Positions 30,234 to 39,724 are shown, counted from the stretch's first letter. The stretch is 64,000 bases of DNA from Clostridioides difficile ATCC 9689 = DSM 1296 (GCF_001077535.1 NZ_CP011968.1:496001-560000); one strand, 5' to 3'. Translations and numbers: made by a program. The notes: generated by a model not told the origin, from the sequence alone.

Positions 30234-31268
30234 ATGTTTAAGAAAAAGTTAATAGCTGTTGCAATGAGTATAACTATGATTAGTGTAGGGAGCTTTTCGT
30301 ATGCTCATTCAGGAAGAACTGATTCATCAGGAGGTCATCGTGATAATAAAAATAAATCTGGATTAGGAAGTTATCACTATCATTGTGGTGGTTATCCAGC
30401 TCATTTACATAATAATGGTGGTTGTCCTTATACTGGAGGAGGAAGCAGTTCTGGAACAACAACTTCGGTTAATAATGAAGAAAAGCAAAAGAGGTCTGTT
30501 GGAGAAAAAGGATATAATCAAGGGTATGAAGATGGATATAAAGGAAATTATAGTTCATCAAATTATAGTGGAGATTATAGTGATACATATGAATCAAAGT
30601 ACTCAGAAGGATATGAAAAAGGTAAGGCTAAATTAGAAGAGGAAGAAAAGGTGGCTAAAGAGACTGGATATAATTTAGGGCTTACAGGTGCTAAATCTAA
30701 TAATACATATGAAAAAGAAGTTTTAAAAAATGCTTATGATACCGGATATTCAACCGGATACAATGAATATAAGACTAAAAAGATAGAAGAATATAAAGCT
30801 AAAGGGATAGAGGATAGCAATAAAGATAAAGAAAAAATGACATTTGAAGAAAACATAGATTCTGAATTTATAGATGCTTATAATAATGCTTATGACGAAA
30901 TACAAGAACAATTAAAAAATGATTACACTACTCAAGGATTTGAGAGTGCTATCAAAGGAGAAAGATTTGACACATCAACTATAGGTAATGTTAAATATGC
31001 TAATTGGTTTAAAGAAGGATATGATAATGGTAAGGTTAAGTTACCTAAAGCAAAAGAAAGTGTATATAATCAAGGTTACAATGAAGAAGATTTTAGTATA
31101 CCAGATGAAATGAAGTCTATTGAAACTAAGTTAAAAGGTGTATATGATGAAGGTTTAGAAAAAAGAGAGGAAGAGAAAAGTAGAAATGCTACTTATGGGG
31201 TTGGAGCTGGAATAGCAGCTGTAGTTGCTGGAGTAGTATATAAGAAGAAAAAACGTAAAAAGATATAG
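30234..31268 (+). CDS. Secreted YHYH-domain protein with Gly/Tyr repeats and C-terminal anchor
   Basis: The protein has 344 residues. Residues 1-24 form a signal peptide ending near SYAHS. The YHYH module follows: HSGRTDSSGGHRDNKNKSG, then GSYHYHCGGYPAHLHN, rich in His and Cys and probably metal-binding. From residue 90 there are repeated YNQGYEDGYK-like units, then a charged helical region. The end is a hydrophobic segment (VGAGIAAVVAGVVY) followed by a lysine/arginine tail, which suggests membrane anchoring. Such proteins are often linked to mobile DNA. The role is unknown. Confidence 0.8.
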   Translation: MFKKKLIAVAMSITMISVGSFSYAHSGRTDSSGGHRDNKNKSGLGSYHYHCGGYPAHLHNNGGCPYTGGGSSSGTTTSVNNEEKQKRSVGEKGYNQGYEDGYKGNYSSSNYSGDYSDTYESKYSEGYEKGKAKLEEEEKVAKETGYNLGLTGAKSNNTYEKEVLKNAYDTGYSTGYNEYKTKKIEEYKAKGIEDSNKDKEKMTFEENIDSEFIDAYNNAYDEIQEQLKNDYTTQGFESAIKGERFDTSTIGNVKYANWFKEGYDNGKVKLPKAKESVYNQGYNEEDFSIPDEMKSIETKLKGVYDEGLEKREEEKSRNATYGVGAGIAAVVAGVVYKKKKRKKI

Positions 31269-31354
31269 ATGCTAGATATACCAATGATGACAAGTGTATA
31301 ACAAATATAATTTTAAGTATAAATATTTAAAATATAGAAGGGAAGGTTATATCT

Positions 31355-31558
31355 ATGGGATTTAACTTTAGGAAAAGCATAAATCTAGGAGGAGGACTCA
31401 AATTAAATTTAGGTAAGAAGAGTGTAGGTATAAGTGCTGGTGTTAAAGGTGCTAGAGTGTCAGTTAATTCAAAAGGAAGAAAATCAGCTACATTGAGTAT
31501 ACCTGGAACTGGAATATCATATACAAAAACTAGTACAAAGAAACGTAAACCTAAATAA
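31355..31558 (+). CDS. DUF4236 small basic protein
   Basis: The protein has 67 residues with a ribosome site (AAGGGAAGG) before the ATG. It is basic and rich in Gly, Ser and Lys, with the DUF4236 pattern FRKSINLGGGLKLNLGKKSVG and IPGTGISYTK. DUF4236 often forms the N-terminus of larger phage or surface proteins; here it stands alone. It lies 86 bases after the YHYH gene and before a terminator. Confidence 0.75.
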   Translation: MGFNFRKSINLGGGLKLNLGKKSVGISAGVKGARVSVNSKGRKSATLSIPGTGISYTKTSTKKRKPK

Positions 31559-31572
31559 ATATTTGATATACT

Positions 31573-31608
31573 AAGAAATAGACTGTTACAAATAGTCTAT
31601 TTTTTAGT
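31573..31608 (+). terminator. Rho-independent terminator
   Basis: A 9-bp stem (31576-31584 with 31594-31602) is followed by T6. The outer bases (CTAA...TTAG) pair as well, so it may work in both directions. Confidence 0.8.
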
Positions 31609-31728
31609 ATATAGATTTAAAAAGTGACAAAATTTTGAAATATAAACTAATTTCATAAAGGAAAATATTCTTTTATGTAAAATTATAATATTTAAGTAAT
31701 ATTATAAAATTTATAGGAGGATTTCATT

Positions 31729-32889
31729 ATGAAATTAAGCAAAACACTATTGGCAATAGGGATGTCTGTTTCATTATTGATTGCTAGTTGTCCAACATCA
31801 AACGCTCTTAGTTCTATTAATTCAATAAAAGGTACAAATAAGTATGAAACAGCAGGTTTAATAGCAGATAAACAAAATTATGATATTGCAATACTTATTA
31901 ATTCTGAAAATGGATTATCTGATGGATTGTCAGCAAGTGGATTGTCAGGAGCTAAAAATGCCCCAATATTGTTAACTAAGAAAGATACAATCCCTTCAGA
32001 AACATTAAAAAGATTAGAAAAGGTAAAAGAAGTATATCTAATTGGAGGAAAAAATTCGATAGGAGCATCAGTTCAGAAAATATTAAGTGATAAAAAAATA
32101 AGCATAAATAGAATAAGTGGAACTGATAGAATAGATACAAGTCATAAAGTTGCAAAAGAAATAGGAAGAGTAAGTACGGTTAAAAAAGTAATATTAACTA
32201 ATGCTTTTAAAGGCGAACCAGATGCTATGAGTGTTGCTTCTATAGCAGTTAGAGATAAATCTCCAATAGTATTAACTGATGGAAATACTACAAGTTTTGC
32301 TACAGATGGATTAGAAACTTATGCAATTGGTGGAAAAGTCAGTATGAGTGATAAGTTAATAAATGAAACTAAAGCAACAAGAATAGGTGGAGTAGATAGA
32401 TACGATACAAATAAACAAATAATAAATAAATTTTATAATGGCTCAAAAGAATTTTACATAGCAAGTGGGACTGATTTAGTTTATTCTTTAGTTGGTTCTA
32501 CAATTGCACAAAAAACACCTATAGTGTTAGTTGGAAATGGAAGTAATAAGAGTATATTAAAAAATGCAAGTAAAATAACTGCTATTGGAAATATTGATGA
32601 TGTTGTTATAAAATAATGTTTAAATATAACTAATAATGTTGGGGATTCAAATACAGGTATTGTAAAAGATACTAATTCAAATAATACGAACAAACCAAGT
32701 AATGAGCCTAGCTCTAATAATCCTGGATTAACTGATAAAAGTACAGTATATGTAACTCCTAATGGAAAATCATATCATCTAACAAAAAATTGTTCTACAC
32801 TAAAAAGAAGTAAAACAATAAATAAAGTAACATTAAAACAAGCTAAGTCACAAGGTAAAATAGACCCTTGTAATGTTTGTGTAAAATAA
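31729..32889 (+). pseudogene. cwp27: Cwp27-like cell-wall-binding protein, split by an in-frame stop
   Basis: The first part (31729-32616, 295 residues) has a signal peptide (residues 1-27) and three cell-wall-binding type 2 (CWB2) repeats with IGG and RISGTDR motifs. After TAA at 32614 the same frame stays open from 32617 to a stop at 32887. It encodes an Asn/Ser/Pro-rich linker and a domain reading VYVTPNGKSYHLTKNCSTLK and ending in CNVC, a small Cys/His module also seen at the ends of secreted nucleases. The full length would be 386 codons. So either one nonsense mutation cut the gene or the CWB2 part is a complete protein. The CWB2 part would still attach to the wall polymer PSII. Confidence 0.75.
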
Positions 32890-32910
32890 TGTATTAGCCA
32901 AATATATATT

Positions 32911-32943
32911 AAAAAAGACAATTAATTAAGATTGTCTTTTTTA
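32911..32943 (+). terminator. Terminator after the Cwp gene
   Basis: An 11-bp stem (32912-32922 with 32931-32941) is followed by T-rich sequence. Its position after 32889 supports transcription through the internal stop. Confidence 0.8.
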
Positions 32944-33036
32944 TTGAAGAAATATAAATTTATATTATGTATTATTAAAAAGAAAATTATTAATTATAAA
33001 AAATAATAATAAAGACGATAAGTATTAAAATTTTAT

Positions 33037-33059
33037 GTTTCCAATATTTATGATATAAT
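33037..33059 (+). promoter_or_regulatory. Promoter of the type I toxin mRNA
   Basis: TATAAT at 33054-33059 has an extended -10 TGA just before it. The -35 is weak. Confidence 0.6.
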
Positions 33060-33148
33060 TAATATGGCAAGGAATAAATATTTGAAAAAGCTATGAGTGG
33101 TGTTTCCATGGAAGTTTCTTCACTTTCTTATGAGAGGAGGTGAAAACT

Positions 33149-33289
33149 ATGGAAAATCTAATGATGAGTATTATAACTGGTGTTATAGCCAGTTACATTT
33201 ACGATAAATTAAAGAGCCACTCTGAGCGACCAACTAAGAGTGGCTGGGAACTTAATATAAAGTTCCAGAAAAGTAAATCTTCAAAATAA
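33149..33289 (+). CDS. Small membrane toxin of a type I toxin-antitoxin system
   Basis: The 46-residue ORF has a very strong ribosome site (GAGGAGGTG). The peptide has a hydrophobic N-terminal helix (MMSIITGVIASYIYDK) and a lysine-rich tail with KSHS...KSGWELNIKFQK, the layout of the C. difficile type I toxins that are silenced by antisense RNAs. Such toxins insert into the membrane and stop growth when made in excess. A promoter lies about 90 bases upstream, and a convergent antisense promoter at 33343 marks the antitoxin. C. difficile often places these modules near CRISPR arrays; I see no array here. Confidence 0.8.
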   Translation: MENLMMSIITGVIASYIYDKLKSHSERPTKSGWELNIKFQKSKSSK

Positions 33290-33337
33290 TTTGTTGAAGG
33301 AAACATCACTCAAAGTTAAGTAAAATATGTTTCCTTG
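33205..33337 (-). ncRNA. Antisense antitoxin RNA of the type I module
   Basis: On the minus strand a TGATATAAT box (33343-33351) predicts a start near 33337. Transcription would cross the 3' half of the toxin gene. It would end at the hairpin GCCACTCT/AGAGTGGC (33215-33222 with 33237-33244), which on this strand is followed by CTCTTTAATTTA. The resulting RNA of about 130 nt fits the antitoxins known for this family. The exact ends are inferred. Confidence 0.65.
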
Positions 33338-33342
33338 CTTTT
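33297..33342 (+). terminator. Terminator hairpin of the toxin mRNA
   Basis: AAGGAAACAT at 33297-33306 pairs perfectly with ATGTTTCCTT at 33328-33337, followed by GCTTTTATTA. It overlaps the start of the antitoxin RNA. Confidence 0.6.
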
Positions 33343-33351
33343 ATTATATCA

Positions 33352-33952
33352 CAAACTAAAAATATTAACACAAAATTTTGTGAATATATACTTATTATTG
33401 TTCTAAAAAAATATGTAAATAATTGATTTGATTTCATAGAATTATTGTTGTAATGTTTAGTTAAATATACACAATCTCAATTAAAGAAGATAAGTACTAT
33501 AAATTCATATCAAAAAAATATATAAACTTTTAAGTTATAATTTTATAAAAAGTCTTTTAGTATCATTATTTCAAGAGGAATTAACATATGAAAAAATAAC
33601 TTCATTAGAAAAGTGGATAAAAAACTGGTAAGAAGATGACTAAAGATTACATATACTATTACTTAAATTAAAAATTTAATATAAACAACACAAGATATAT
33701 CAATTATTCTAAAGTTAAGTAGTCTTACTGAATCATCTTTGGGAATAATTGTTTCAATGTCTAGTAGAAATACCACTTGTTTATAACATCTTTAGCTACT
33801 ATAATCGAAATATGTTTTTAGTTTTTCACAGAACAATTATCACATAGACTAGAGGTTTTTAGGAATCACTTATCTTTTTTATACAAAAAGGAGATAATTC
33901 AAATTTTTATTTTGATATATCCCCATTTTGTGATTTATAATAATTTTTGTCC
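33352..33952. other. Intergenic region of about 600 bases, possible gene debris
   Basis: No supported gene lies here. On the plus strand 33575-33631 reads EELTYEKITSLEKWIKNW and a stop, which looks like a natural protein end, so part of the region may be a decayed gene. Nothing else is recognisable. Confidence 0.35.
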
Positions 33953-34273
33953 TTATTTTAAATAAAACATAGATTTAAGTTCTATAGATACAGGGCTATT
34001 ATCCTCATTAGTTTCCATTATATCAGACATATAATTCCACCATTTTTTGCAGATTGCTGTCTCTGAACTTTTATCCCATAGTTTGGCATCTTTAAGTTCT
34101 ATATATCCATATAAATAATTAGTTTCTTCATCTAGAAAAATAGAATAGTTACTACCACCATATTCATGAATCATATCTATCATCTCAGACCATAATTCAT
34201 CATGACGTTTCTTGTATTCATTTTCAAATCCTTTAAAAAGCTTCATCTTGAAACATTTGCGTATTGTATTCAT
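33953..34273 (-). CDS. rhaM: L-rhamnose mutarotase
   Basis: The protein has 106 residues, the family length, and AGGAGG before its ATG. It follows the RhaM pattern throughout: YKKRHDELW near residue 20, GGSNYSIFLD, KKWWNYMSDIM and DNSPVSIELKSMFYL at the end. It interconverts alpha and beta anomers of L-rhamnose so that the isomerase can use it. It is transcribed away from the regulator and the rhaBAD genes, which lie on the other strand from 34459. Confidence 0.9.
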   Translation of the reverse strand: MNTIRKCFKMKLFKGFENEYKKRHDELWSEMIDMIHEYGGSNYSIFLDEETNYLYGYIELKDAKLWDKSSETAICKKWWNYMSDIMETNEDNSPVSIELKSMFYLK

Positions 34274-34458
34274 AAAAAAATACCTCCTAAATTTTAAGTA
34301 TTTACCTATAAATGTATTTTAAAACAAAAAAAGGTATTTTTAAATGTCATAATTTAACATTATTACTGTCAAAAACTAATATGATACAATTAGATAAAGA
34401 ATATTTGTAATATAATTTAAAACTGTAATAAAGTATAGCTAAATCTGGGGGGATATAA

Positions 34459-34850
34459 ATGAAAGATGAAACGCTAGAGGATATACTTAAACAAAAAACA
34501 CAAGCAGAAAGGTACATCTTAGAATACATAGTTACTAAGAATGTAAAAAAACTAGATAATAAAAAAATAGTGTCTATATTGCATACTATTTTATGTTGGG
34601 AAGAAATAAATGGAACTATAGTACTAACAGATAAAAATATACTTTCTTTAGATGAAGACATTATAATATCTAAACATCGTAGATTTATAGATATACCCAA
34701 ACATAAACATAACTTTATAGAGTTTCATCTAATGAGTTAATATATAATTTTTTATCAGGAACTATACACAAAGGAAAAAGATGTGATAATTATTATATAT
34801 TTAATGCTAAAAATAATTTTAAATTGAAACAACTAGTAGTTGAACTAACT
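34459..34850 (+). pseudogene. Broken paralogue of the AraC-family rhamnose regulator
   Basis: The first 93 codons (34459-34740) resemble the N-terminus of the next gene: ISKHRRFIDIPKHKHNFIEF matches IRKHTRFAQFPKHKHNYIEF there. The frame ends at 34740. Just after, in another frame, LSGTIHKGKR matches the following cupin part, and KLKQLVVELTKEV resembles the later helix of the paralogue. The DNA-binding domain is absent. This is a duplicated regulator that has lost its middle and its end. Confidence 0.7.
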
Positions 34851-34863
34851 AAGGAGGTAGCTC

Positions 34864-35835
34864 ATGAGACAATATATTCATGATAAGTTGAGGGAAATAA
34901 CAGAAGAAGAAAAAAATATATTAGAAGGAAATTATATAATAGATAAAAGTATTTATACTGATAATTCTCAATTTATAATAGATAGCAACAAATTATTGAA
35001 TATAGATGAGTTGATACATATAAGAAAACATACAAGATTTGCACAATTTCCAAAACATAAGCATAATTATATAGAATTTAATTATGTTTATAGAGGAAAG
35101 TTAGTACAAACTATAGATGAATATAAAATTAATTTAAAACAAGGAGAATTAATATTTTTAAATCAGCATGTTATTCATGAAATAGAAGCTAGTGACGAAG
35201 AAGATATAATAATTAATTTTATAATAAAACCAGAGTTTTTTGATTATATTATATCTTTGTTGGAAAATGATAATAAAATAATGAACTTTTTAATGACTAC
35301 ATTATATACTAATTATAATCTTGGAGAATATATATATTTTAAAGTATCTGAGAAAGAAGAGATTCAAGATATAATAGAAAAAATTATAATAGAATTGTAT
35401 GAACCAAGTGTGGTTAATAAGGTAAAGATTAAATTATTAGTAGGATTATTATTAGTAGAATTAGTTAAAAATTCTGAAGATGTAGAAAATCATGCAGTAG
35501 ATAATTATGAAAAGATGATGATTATAGAAATACTAAAATATATTGATAAGGACTACAAGAAAGGTAGTTTATCTGAAATTGCAAGTAATTTGAATCAAGG
35601 TGATTATAAAATAAGTAAACTAGTAAAAAAACATCTTGGATATACTTTTAAAGATTTAGTGCAAGAAAAAAGGTTAAGTAAAGCATGTGAATTATTAGTA
35701 TCTACTAATTTATCAATAGCTGAAATTATAGAAAATGTAGGTTATGAAAATTTAACTTATTTTTATAAAATATTTAAAAATAAGTATGGTATTACACCAA
35801 AAGAATACAAAAAAAATATAAAAAATAGTCAATAG
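34864..35835 (+). CDS. AraC-family transcriptional regulator, probably of rhamnose genes
   Basis: The protein has 323 residues and GGAGG before its ATG. The N-terminal 110 residues form a cupin-type sensing domain (FPKHKHNYIEFNYVYRGKL, then LKQGELIFLNQHVIHEIE). The C-terminal 100 residues hold two AraC helix-turn-helix motifs, LSEIASNLNQGDYKISKLVK and AEIIENVGYENLTYFYKIFK, and the family end GITPKEYK. It lies between rhaM and rhaB and so probably senses rhamnose. A terminator follows, so it is transcribed apart from rhaBAD. Confidence 0.88.
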   Translation: MRQYIHDKLREITEEEKNILEGNYIIDKSIYTDNSQFIIDSNKLLNIDELIHIRKHTRFAQFPKHKHNYIEFNYVYRGKLVQTIDEYKINLKQGELIFLNQHVIHEIEASDEEDIIINFIIKPEFFDYIISLLENDNKIMNFLMTTLYTNYNLGEYIYFKVSEKEEIQDIIEKIIIELYEPSVVNKVKIKLLVGLLLVELVKNSEDVENHAVDNYEKMMIIEILKYIDKDYKKGSLSEIASNLNQGDYKISKLVKKHLGYTFKDLVQEKRLSKACELLVSTNLSIAEIIENVGYENLTYFYKIFKNKYGITPKEYKKNIKNSQ

Positions 35836-35842
35836 TAAAATT

Positions 35843-35869
35843 AGAATCTATAAAATAGATTCTTTTTTA
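35843..35869 (+). terminator. Terminator of the AraC-type regulator gene
   Basis: A 9-bp perfect stem (35843-35851 with 35855-35863) with a three-base loop runs into TTTTTT. Confidence 0.85.
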
Positions 35870-36041
35870 TTATTAAATAAACCATTTTAATAGCTCTGAA
35901 GATATTATATTTTGAAAATTATTATTGAGAATAAAGTTATATTGCAAATTAGGTTAATAAATATGACAAATTTAGATATTAAATGAATATACTAACATCT
36001 TGTATAATTCAATTAATAAATAAATCTAAGGAGGAAAAGTC

Positions 36042-37436
36042 TTGAGATACTATTTAGCAATTGATATAGGGGCATCTAGTGGAAGACATATTATCTCTTA
36101 TATAAATAATGGAAAGTTGGAAATAGAAGAAGTATATAGATTTAAGAATAATTTGATTAAAAAAGATGGTCATTTTTGTTGGGATATATCAAAGCTATTT
36201 TCTGAAATAAAAAATGGGATAAAAAAATGTATAAAAATAAATAAAATTCCAGTAAGTGTGGCTATAGACACATGGGCTGTAGATTTTGTGTTACTTGATG
36301 AAAAAGACAATATATTAGGTAACTGTGTATCATACAGAGATAATAGAACTGATGGAATTATGGAAGAAGCCTTTAAAATAATTGATAAAAAGGAACTATA
36401 TTTAAAAACGGGAATACAATTTCAAAAGTTTAATACTATATATCAATTATTAGCAATAAAAAATCAACAGCCAGATTTATTAGAAAAGGCAAAAAGCTTT
36501 CTAATGATTCCTGATTATTTTAACTTTTTATTAACTGGGAAAAAAGTTACAGAATATACAAATGCAACAACTACACAATTAGTAAATACAACAACAAATA
36601 ATTGGGATGAAGAAATAATAAATAAACTTGGATTTGACAAGATGTTATTTGCTAAAATAAAAACTCCCAAAACAATACTAGGTAGTTTAAAGAAAGAATT
36701 AGTAGAAGAGTTAGGATGTGATTTAGAAGTCATTTTACCAGTTACTCATGATACAGGTTCAGCTTTCATGTCTACTCCTGTAAAAAATAGAAGCATTTTA
36801 TTGAGTTCAGGAACATGGTCTTTATTAGGAGTAGAGTTAGAAAGACCAAAGTGCAAATTAGAGGCTTTAGATTATAATTTTACTAATGAAGGTGGATATG
36901 AATATAGATATAGATTTTTAAAAAATATAATGGGTTTATGGATGATACAAGAAGCTAGAAAGTGTTATGACAGTAAGCACTCTTTTACAGAACTAGTAGA
37001 GCATGCAAGACTATCAGAAGGATTTAAATCAATAGTAGATGTAAATGATGATAGATTTTTAAATCCTGAAAATATGGTACAAGAAATAATAAAATACTGT
37101 ATAGAAACTAATCAAACAGAACCACAAACAGTTGGAGAAGTAGCATATTGTATTTTTAACAGTTTAGCAAAAAGTTATAGTAAATCTATAAATGAAATAG
37201 AAAAAATCATAGAAGAAAAATTAGAAACTATAAGTGTATTTGGTGGAGGATGTCAAAATGAACTGTTAAATGAGCTTATAGCAAAAGAAAGTGGTAAAAA
37301 GGTATTAGCAGGACCTGTTGAAGCTACAGCATTAGGTAATATAGTATGTCAATTAATTGCTAAGAATGAGCTAAATGATTTAGAACAGGCGAGAGATATA
37401 ATAAGAAATTCATTTGATATAATTCAATATAATTAA
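36042..37436 (+). CDS. rhaB: Rhamnulokinase
   Basis: The protein has 464 residues and uses a TTG start 7 bases after AAGGAGG; no ATG is near. It is a FGGY-type sugar kinase: YLAIDIGASSGRH at the N-terminus, SVAIDTWAVDFVLLD near 70, VTHDTGSAF near 235 and SVFGGGCQNELL near 400. It phosphorylates L-rhamnulose with ATP. rhaA follows after 20 bases. A TATAAT at 36003 may be its promoter. Confidence 0.92.
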   Translation: MRYYLAIDIGASSGRHIISYINNGKLEIEEVYRFKNNLIKKDGHFCWDISKLFSEIKNGIKKCIKINKIPVSVAIDTWAVDFVLLDEKDNILGNCVSYRDNRTDGIMEEAFKIIDKKELYLKTGIQFQKFNTIYQLLAIKNQQPDLLEKAKSFLMIPDYFNFLLTGKKVTEYTNATTTQLVNTTTNNWDEEIINKLGFDKMLFAKIKTPKTILGSLKKELVEELGCDLEVILPVTHDTGSAFMSTPVKNRSILLSSGTWSLLGVELERPKCKLEALDYNFTNEGGYEYRYRFLKNIMGLWMIQEARKCYDSKHSFTELVEHARLSEGFKSIVDVNDDRFLNPENMVQEIIKYCIETNQTEPQTVGEVAYCIFNSLAKSYSKSINEIEKIIEEKLETISVFGGGCQNELLNELIAKESGKKVLAGPVEATALGNIVCQLIAKNELNDLEQARDIIRNSFDIIQYN

Positions 37437-37456
37437 TCTGAAAAAGGAGATAAGTG

Positions 37457-38713
37457 ATGGAATTAAAGCAAAGGTATGAAGTAGCTAAAAAAGAATATGA
37501 AAAATGGGGAATAAATGTAGAGGAAGTATTAAGAGTTTTATCTAAAGTTAAAATATCTATTCATTGTTGGCAAGGTGATGATGTAACAGGGTTTGAAGGA
37601 AATCAACAAAGACTATCAGGAGGAATTGCATCTACAGGAAATTATCCTGGAAAGGCTAGAAATCCTCAGGAGTTAAGACGAGATTTGGATAAGGCTTTAA
37701 GTTTAATACCAGGGAAACATAAAGTTAACTTACATGCTATATATGCAGAAACTGGTGGAAGCTTTGTGGATAGAGATGAGCTAAAACCAGAGTATTTTGA
37801 AAATTGGGTAAAATGGGCTAAAGAAAGAGGATTGGGATTAGATTTTAACCCAACAATATTCTCTCATCCAAAATCAAGTGATGGGTTAACATTGTCACAC
37901 CCAGATAAAAAAATACGTGATTTTTGGATAAAGCATTGCATAGCTTCTAGAAAAATAGGCGAATACTTTGGAAAGGAGCTTGGTCAGACTTGTTTAACAA
38001 ACATATGGATACCAGATGGATACAAAGATATACCAAGTGATAGATTAGGTCCTAGAAGACGCTTAAAGGAATCACTAGAAGAAATATTAAAGGTAGAGAT
38101 AAACAGAGAATATAATTTAGATTGTGTCGAATCAAAAGTTTTTGGATTAGGTGTAGAATCTTATACAGTTGGGTCAAATGAGTTTTACTTAAATTTTGCT
38201 AGTAAAAACAACATAATTTCATTATTAGATACAGGGCACTATCATCCTACAGAACTTGTTTCAGATAAATTATCATCAATGCTATTATTTTCAGATAAAG
38301 TTGCACTTCATGTAAGTCGTCCAGTGCGTTGGGATAGTGACCATGTAGTTATATTAGATGATGAACTAAAAGAAATAGCCAAGGAAATAGTAAGAAATGA
38401 TGCTTTGGATAAAGTAATAATAGGACTAGACTTCTTTGATGCAAGTATAAATCGTATAGCAGCATGGGTAATTGGAACTAGAAATATGATAAAAGCATTG
38501 TTATCAGCTATGTTAATGCCTCATGAAGAATTAAGAAAATTACAAGACGAAGGCGATTTTACAAAAAGATTGGCTATAATGGAAGAGTTCAAAACATATC
38601 CAATGGGAGACATATGGAACTATTATTGTAAAATTAATAATGTTGCTGTTAAAGAAGATTGGATAGAAGTAGTAAAAGAGTACGAATTAACAGAATTATT
38701 AAATAGAAAGTAG
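37457..38713 (+). CDS. rhaA: L-rhamnose isomerase
   Basis: The protein has 418 residues, the family length. A GTG at 37454 is in frame but AAGGAGA fits the ATG at 37457. Typical parts are [15 protein letters not shown] near residue 33, VNLHAIYAE near 95, [14 protein letters not shown] near 132 and [10 protein letters not shown] near 257. These contain the metal-binding Glu, Asp and His residues. It converts L-rhamnose to L-rhamnulose before RhaB acts. Confidence 0.94.
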   Translation: MELKQRYEVAKKEYEKWGINVEEVLRVLSKVKISIHCWQGDDVTGFEGNQQRLSGGIASTGNYPGKARNPQELRRDLDKALSLIPGKHKVNLHAIYAETGGSFVDRDELKPEYFENWVKWAKERGLGLDFNPTIFSHPKSSDGLTLSHPDKKIRDFWIKHCIASRKIGEYFGKELGQTCLTNIWIPDGYKDIPSDRLGPRRRLKESLEEILKVEINREYNLDCVESKVFGLGVESYTVGSNEFYLNFASKNNIISLLDTGHYHPTELVSDKLSSMLLFSDKVALHVSRPVRWDSDHVVILDDELKEIAKEIVRNDALDKVIIGLDFFDASINRIAAWVIGTRNMIKALLSAMLMPHEELRKLQDEGDFTKRLAIMEEFKTYPMGDIWNYYCKINNVAVKEDWIEVVKEYELTELLNRK

Positions 38714-38723
38714 GTAAGGGTAT

Positions 38724-39539
38724 ATGTCTATAATGGAAATGAACTTTATCAAAGATTTTATGAAAATAACTTATGATGCTTGGTTAAAGGGATGGCATGA
38801 GCGTAATGGGGGGAATATAACGTATAGATTAACACCTGAAGAAATATCTGGAATAAAAGAATTTATAACAGAAGAAATAGAATATATTCCAATTGGTGTA
38901 ACAGTCGAAAATTTAGCTAATGAATATTTCTTAGTTACAGGAAGTGGCAAATTCATGAGAAATATTTCTATAAATACTGTTCAAAATGTAGGAATTGTTA
39001 AAATAGATGAAAAAGGTGAAAATTATGCAATAGTTTGGGGATTAGATAAGGCTAAACCAACAAGTGAATTTCCATCTCACTTAATGAGTCATTCTATAAA
39101 AAAAGACAAAACAAATGGATTACATAGAGTAATAATGCATTCACATACAACTAATCTCATAGCATTAACTTTTATACTGCCTCTTGAGGGTAAAGTATTT
39201 ACAAGAGAATTATGGGAGATGGCTACAGAATGTCCAGCTGTATTTCCAGAAGGAATTGGAATCGTACCTTGGATGGTGCCAGGTGGGATAGAGATAGCAA
39301 AAGCTACACAAAATCTAATGGAAAAACATAACATAGTAATCTGGGCTCATCATGGAACGTTCTGCTCAGGAGAAACTTTGGACTTAACATTTGGTCTTAT
39401 GGATACAGTAGAAAAATCGGCTGAGATATTAGTAAAAGTAATATCTATGGGAGGGAAAAAACAAACAATAACAGGAGATAACTTTAGAGACTTATCAAAA
39501 AATTTTAAGGTTTCAATATCAGAGGATTATTTGTACTAG
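38724..39539 (+). CDS. rhaD: Rhamnulose-1-phosphate aldolase
   Basis: The protein has 271 residues and starts 10 bases after rhaA. It is a zinc-dependent class II aldolase: WHERNGGNITYRL near residue 25, GSGKFMRNI, and the metal site in MHSHTTNLIAL (near 141) with a later AHHGTFCSGETLD (near 211). It splits L-rhamnulose-1-phosphate to dihydroxyacetone phosphate and L-lactaldehyde. No lactaldehyde reductase and no rhamnose transporter are encoded beside it. Confidence 0.94.
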   Translation: MSIMEMNFIKDFMKITYDAWLKGWHERNGGNITYRLTPEEISGIKEFITEEIEYIPIGVTVENLANEYFLVTGSGKFMRNISINTVQNVGIVKIDEKGENYAIVWGLDKAKPTSEFPSHLMSHSIKKDKTNGLHRVIMHSHTTNLIALTFILPLEGKVFTRELWEMATECPAVFPEGIGIVPWMVPGGIEIAKATQNLMEKHNIVIWAHHGTFCSGETLDLTFGLMDTVEKSAEILVKVISMGGKKQTITGDNFRDLSKNFKVSISEDYLY

Positions 39540-39680
39540 ATAAGATAAAAGATAAACAAAGCTATGATAACTTATTATGTACAATTAATAAAACACTATG
39601 AGAGAGGAGGTGATTAAAAGATATAGAAAGTAAATTCACTTAAGAAAATAGTTTAAGAATAAACTGGAGTTTATAATAAA

Positions 39681-39724
39681 ATATTCAACAATATATTTAT
39701 ATATATAAATATATTGTTGAATAT
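39681..39724. repeat. 44-bp perfect palindrome after the rha operon
   Basis: Every base from 39681 to 39724 pairs with its partner around the centre 39702/39703, with no loop. The left arm starts ATATTCAACAATATATTTAT. It lies 140 bases after rhaD and 90 bases before the antiporter gene. No T tract follows, so it is not a usual terminator. Confidence 0.9.

Noticed and set aside
30385-30636. Alternative frame within the YHYH gene
   Set aside because: It is low-complexity and overlaps a protein with signal peptide and clear domain.
33037-33351. CRISPR array near the toxin-antitoxin module
   Set aside because: C. difficile often pairs the two, so I looked for regularly spaced repeats of about 29 bp, and found none in 32.9-34 kb.
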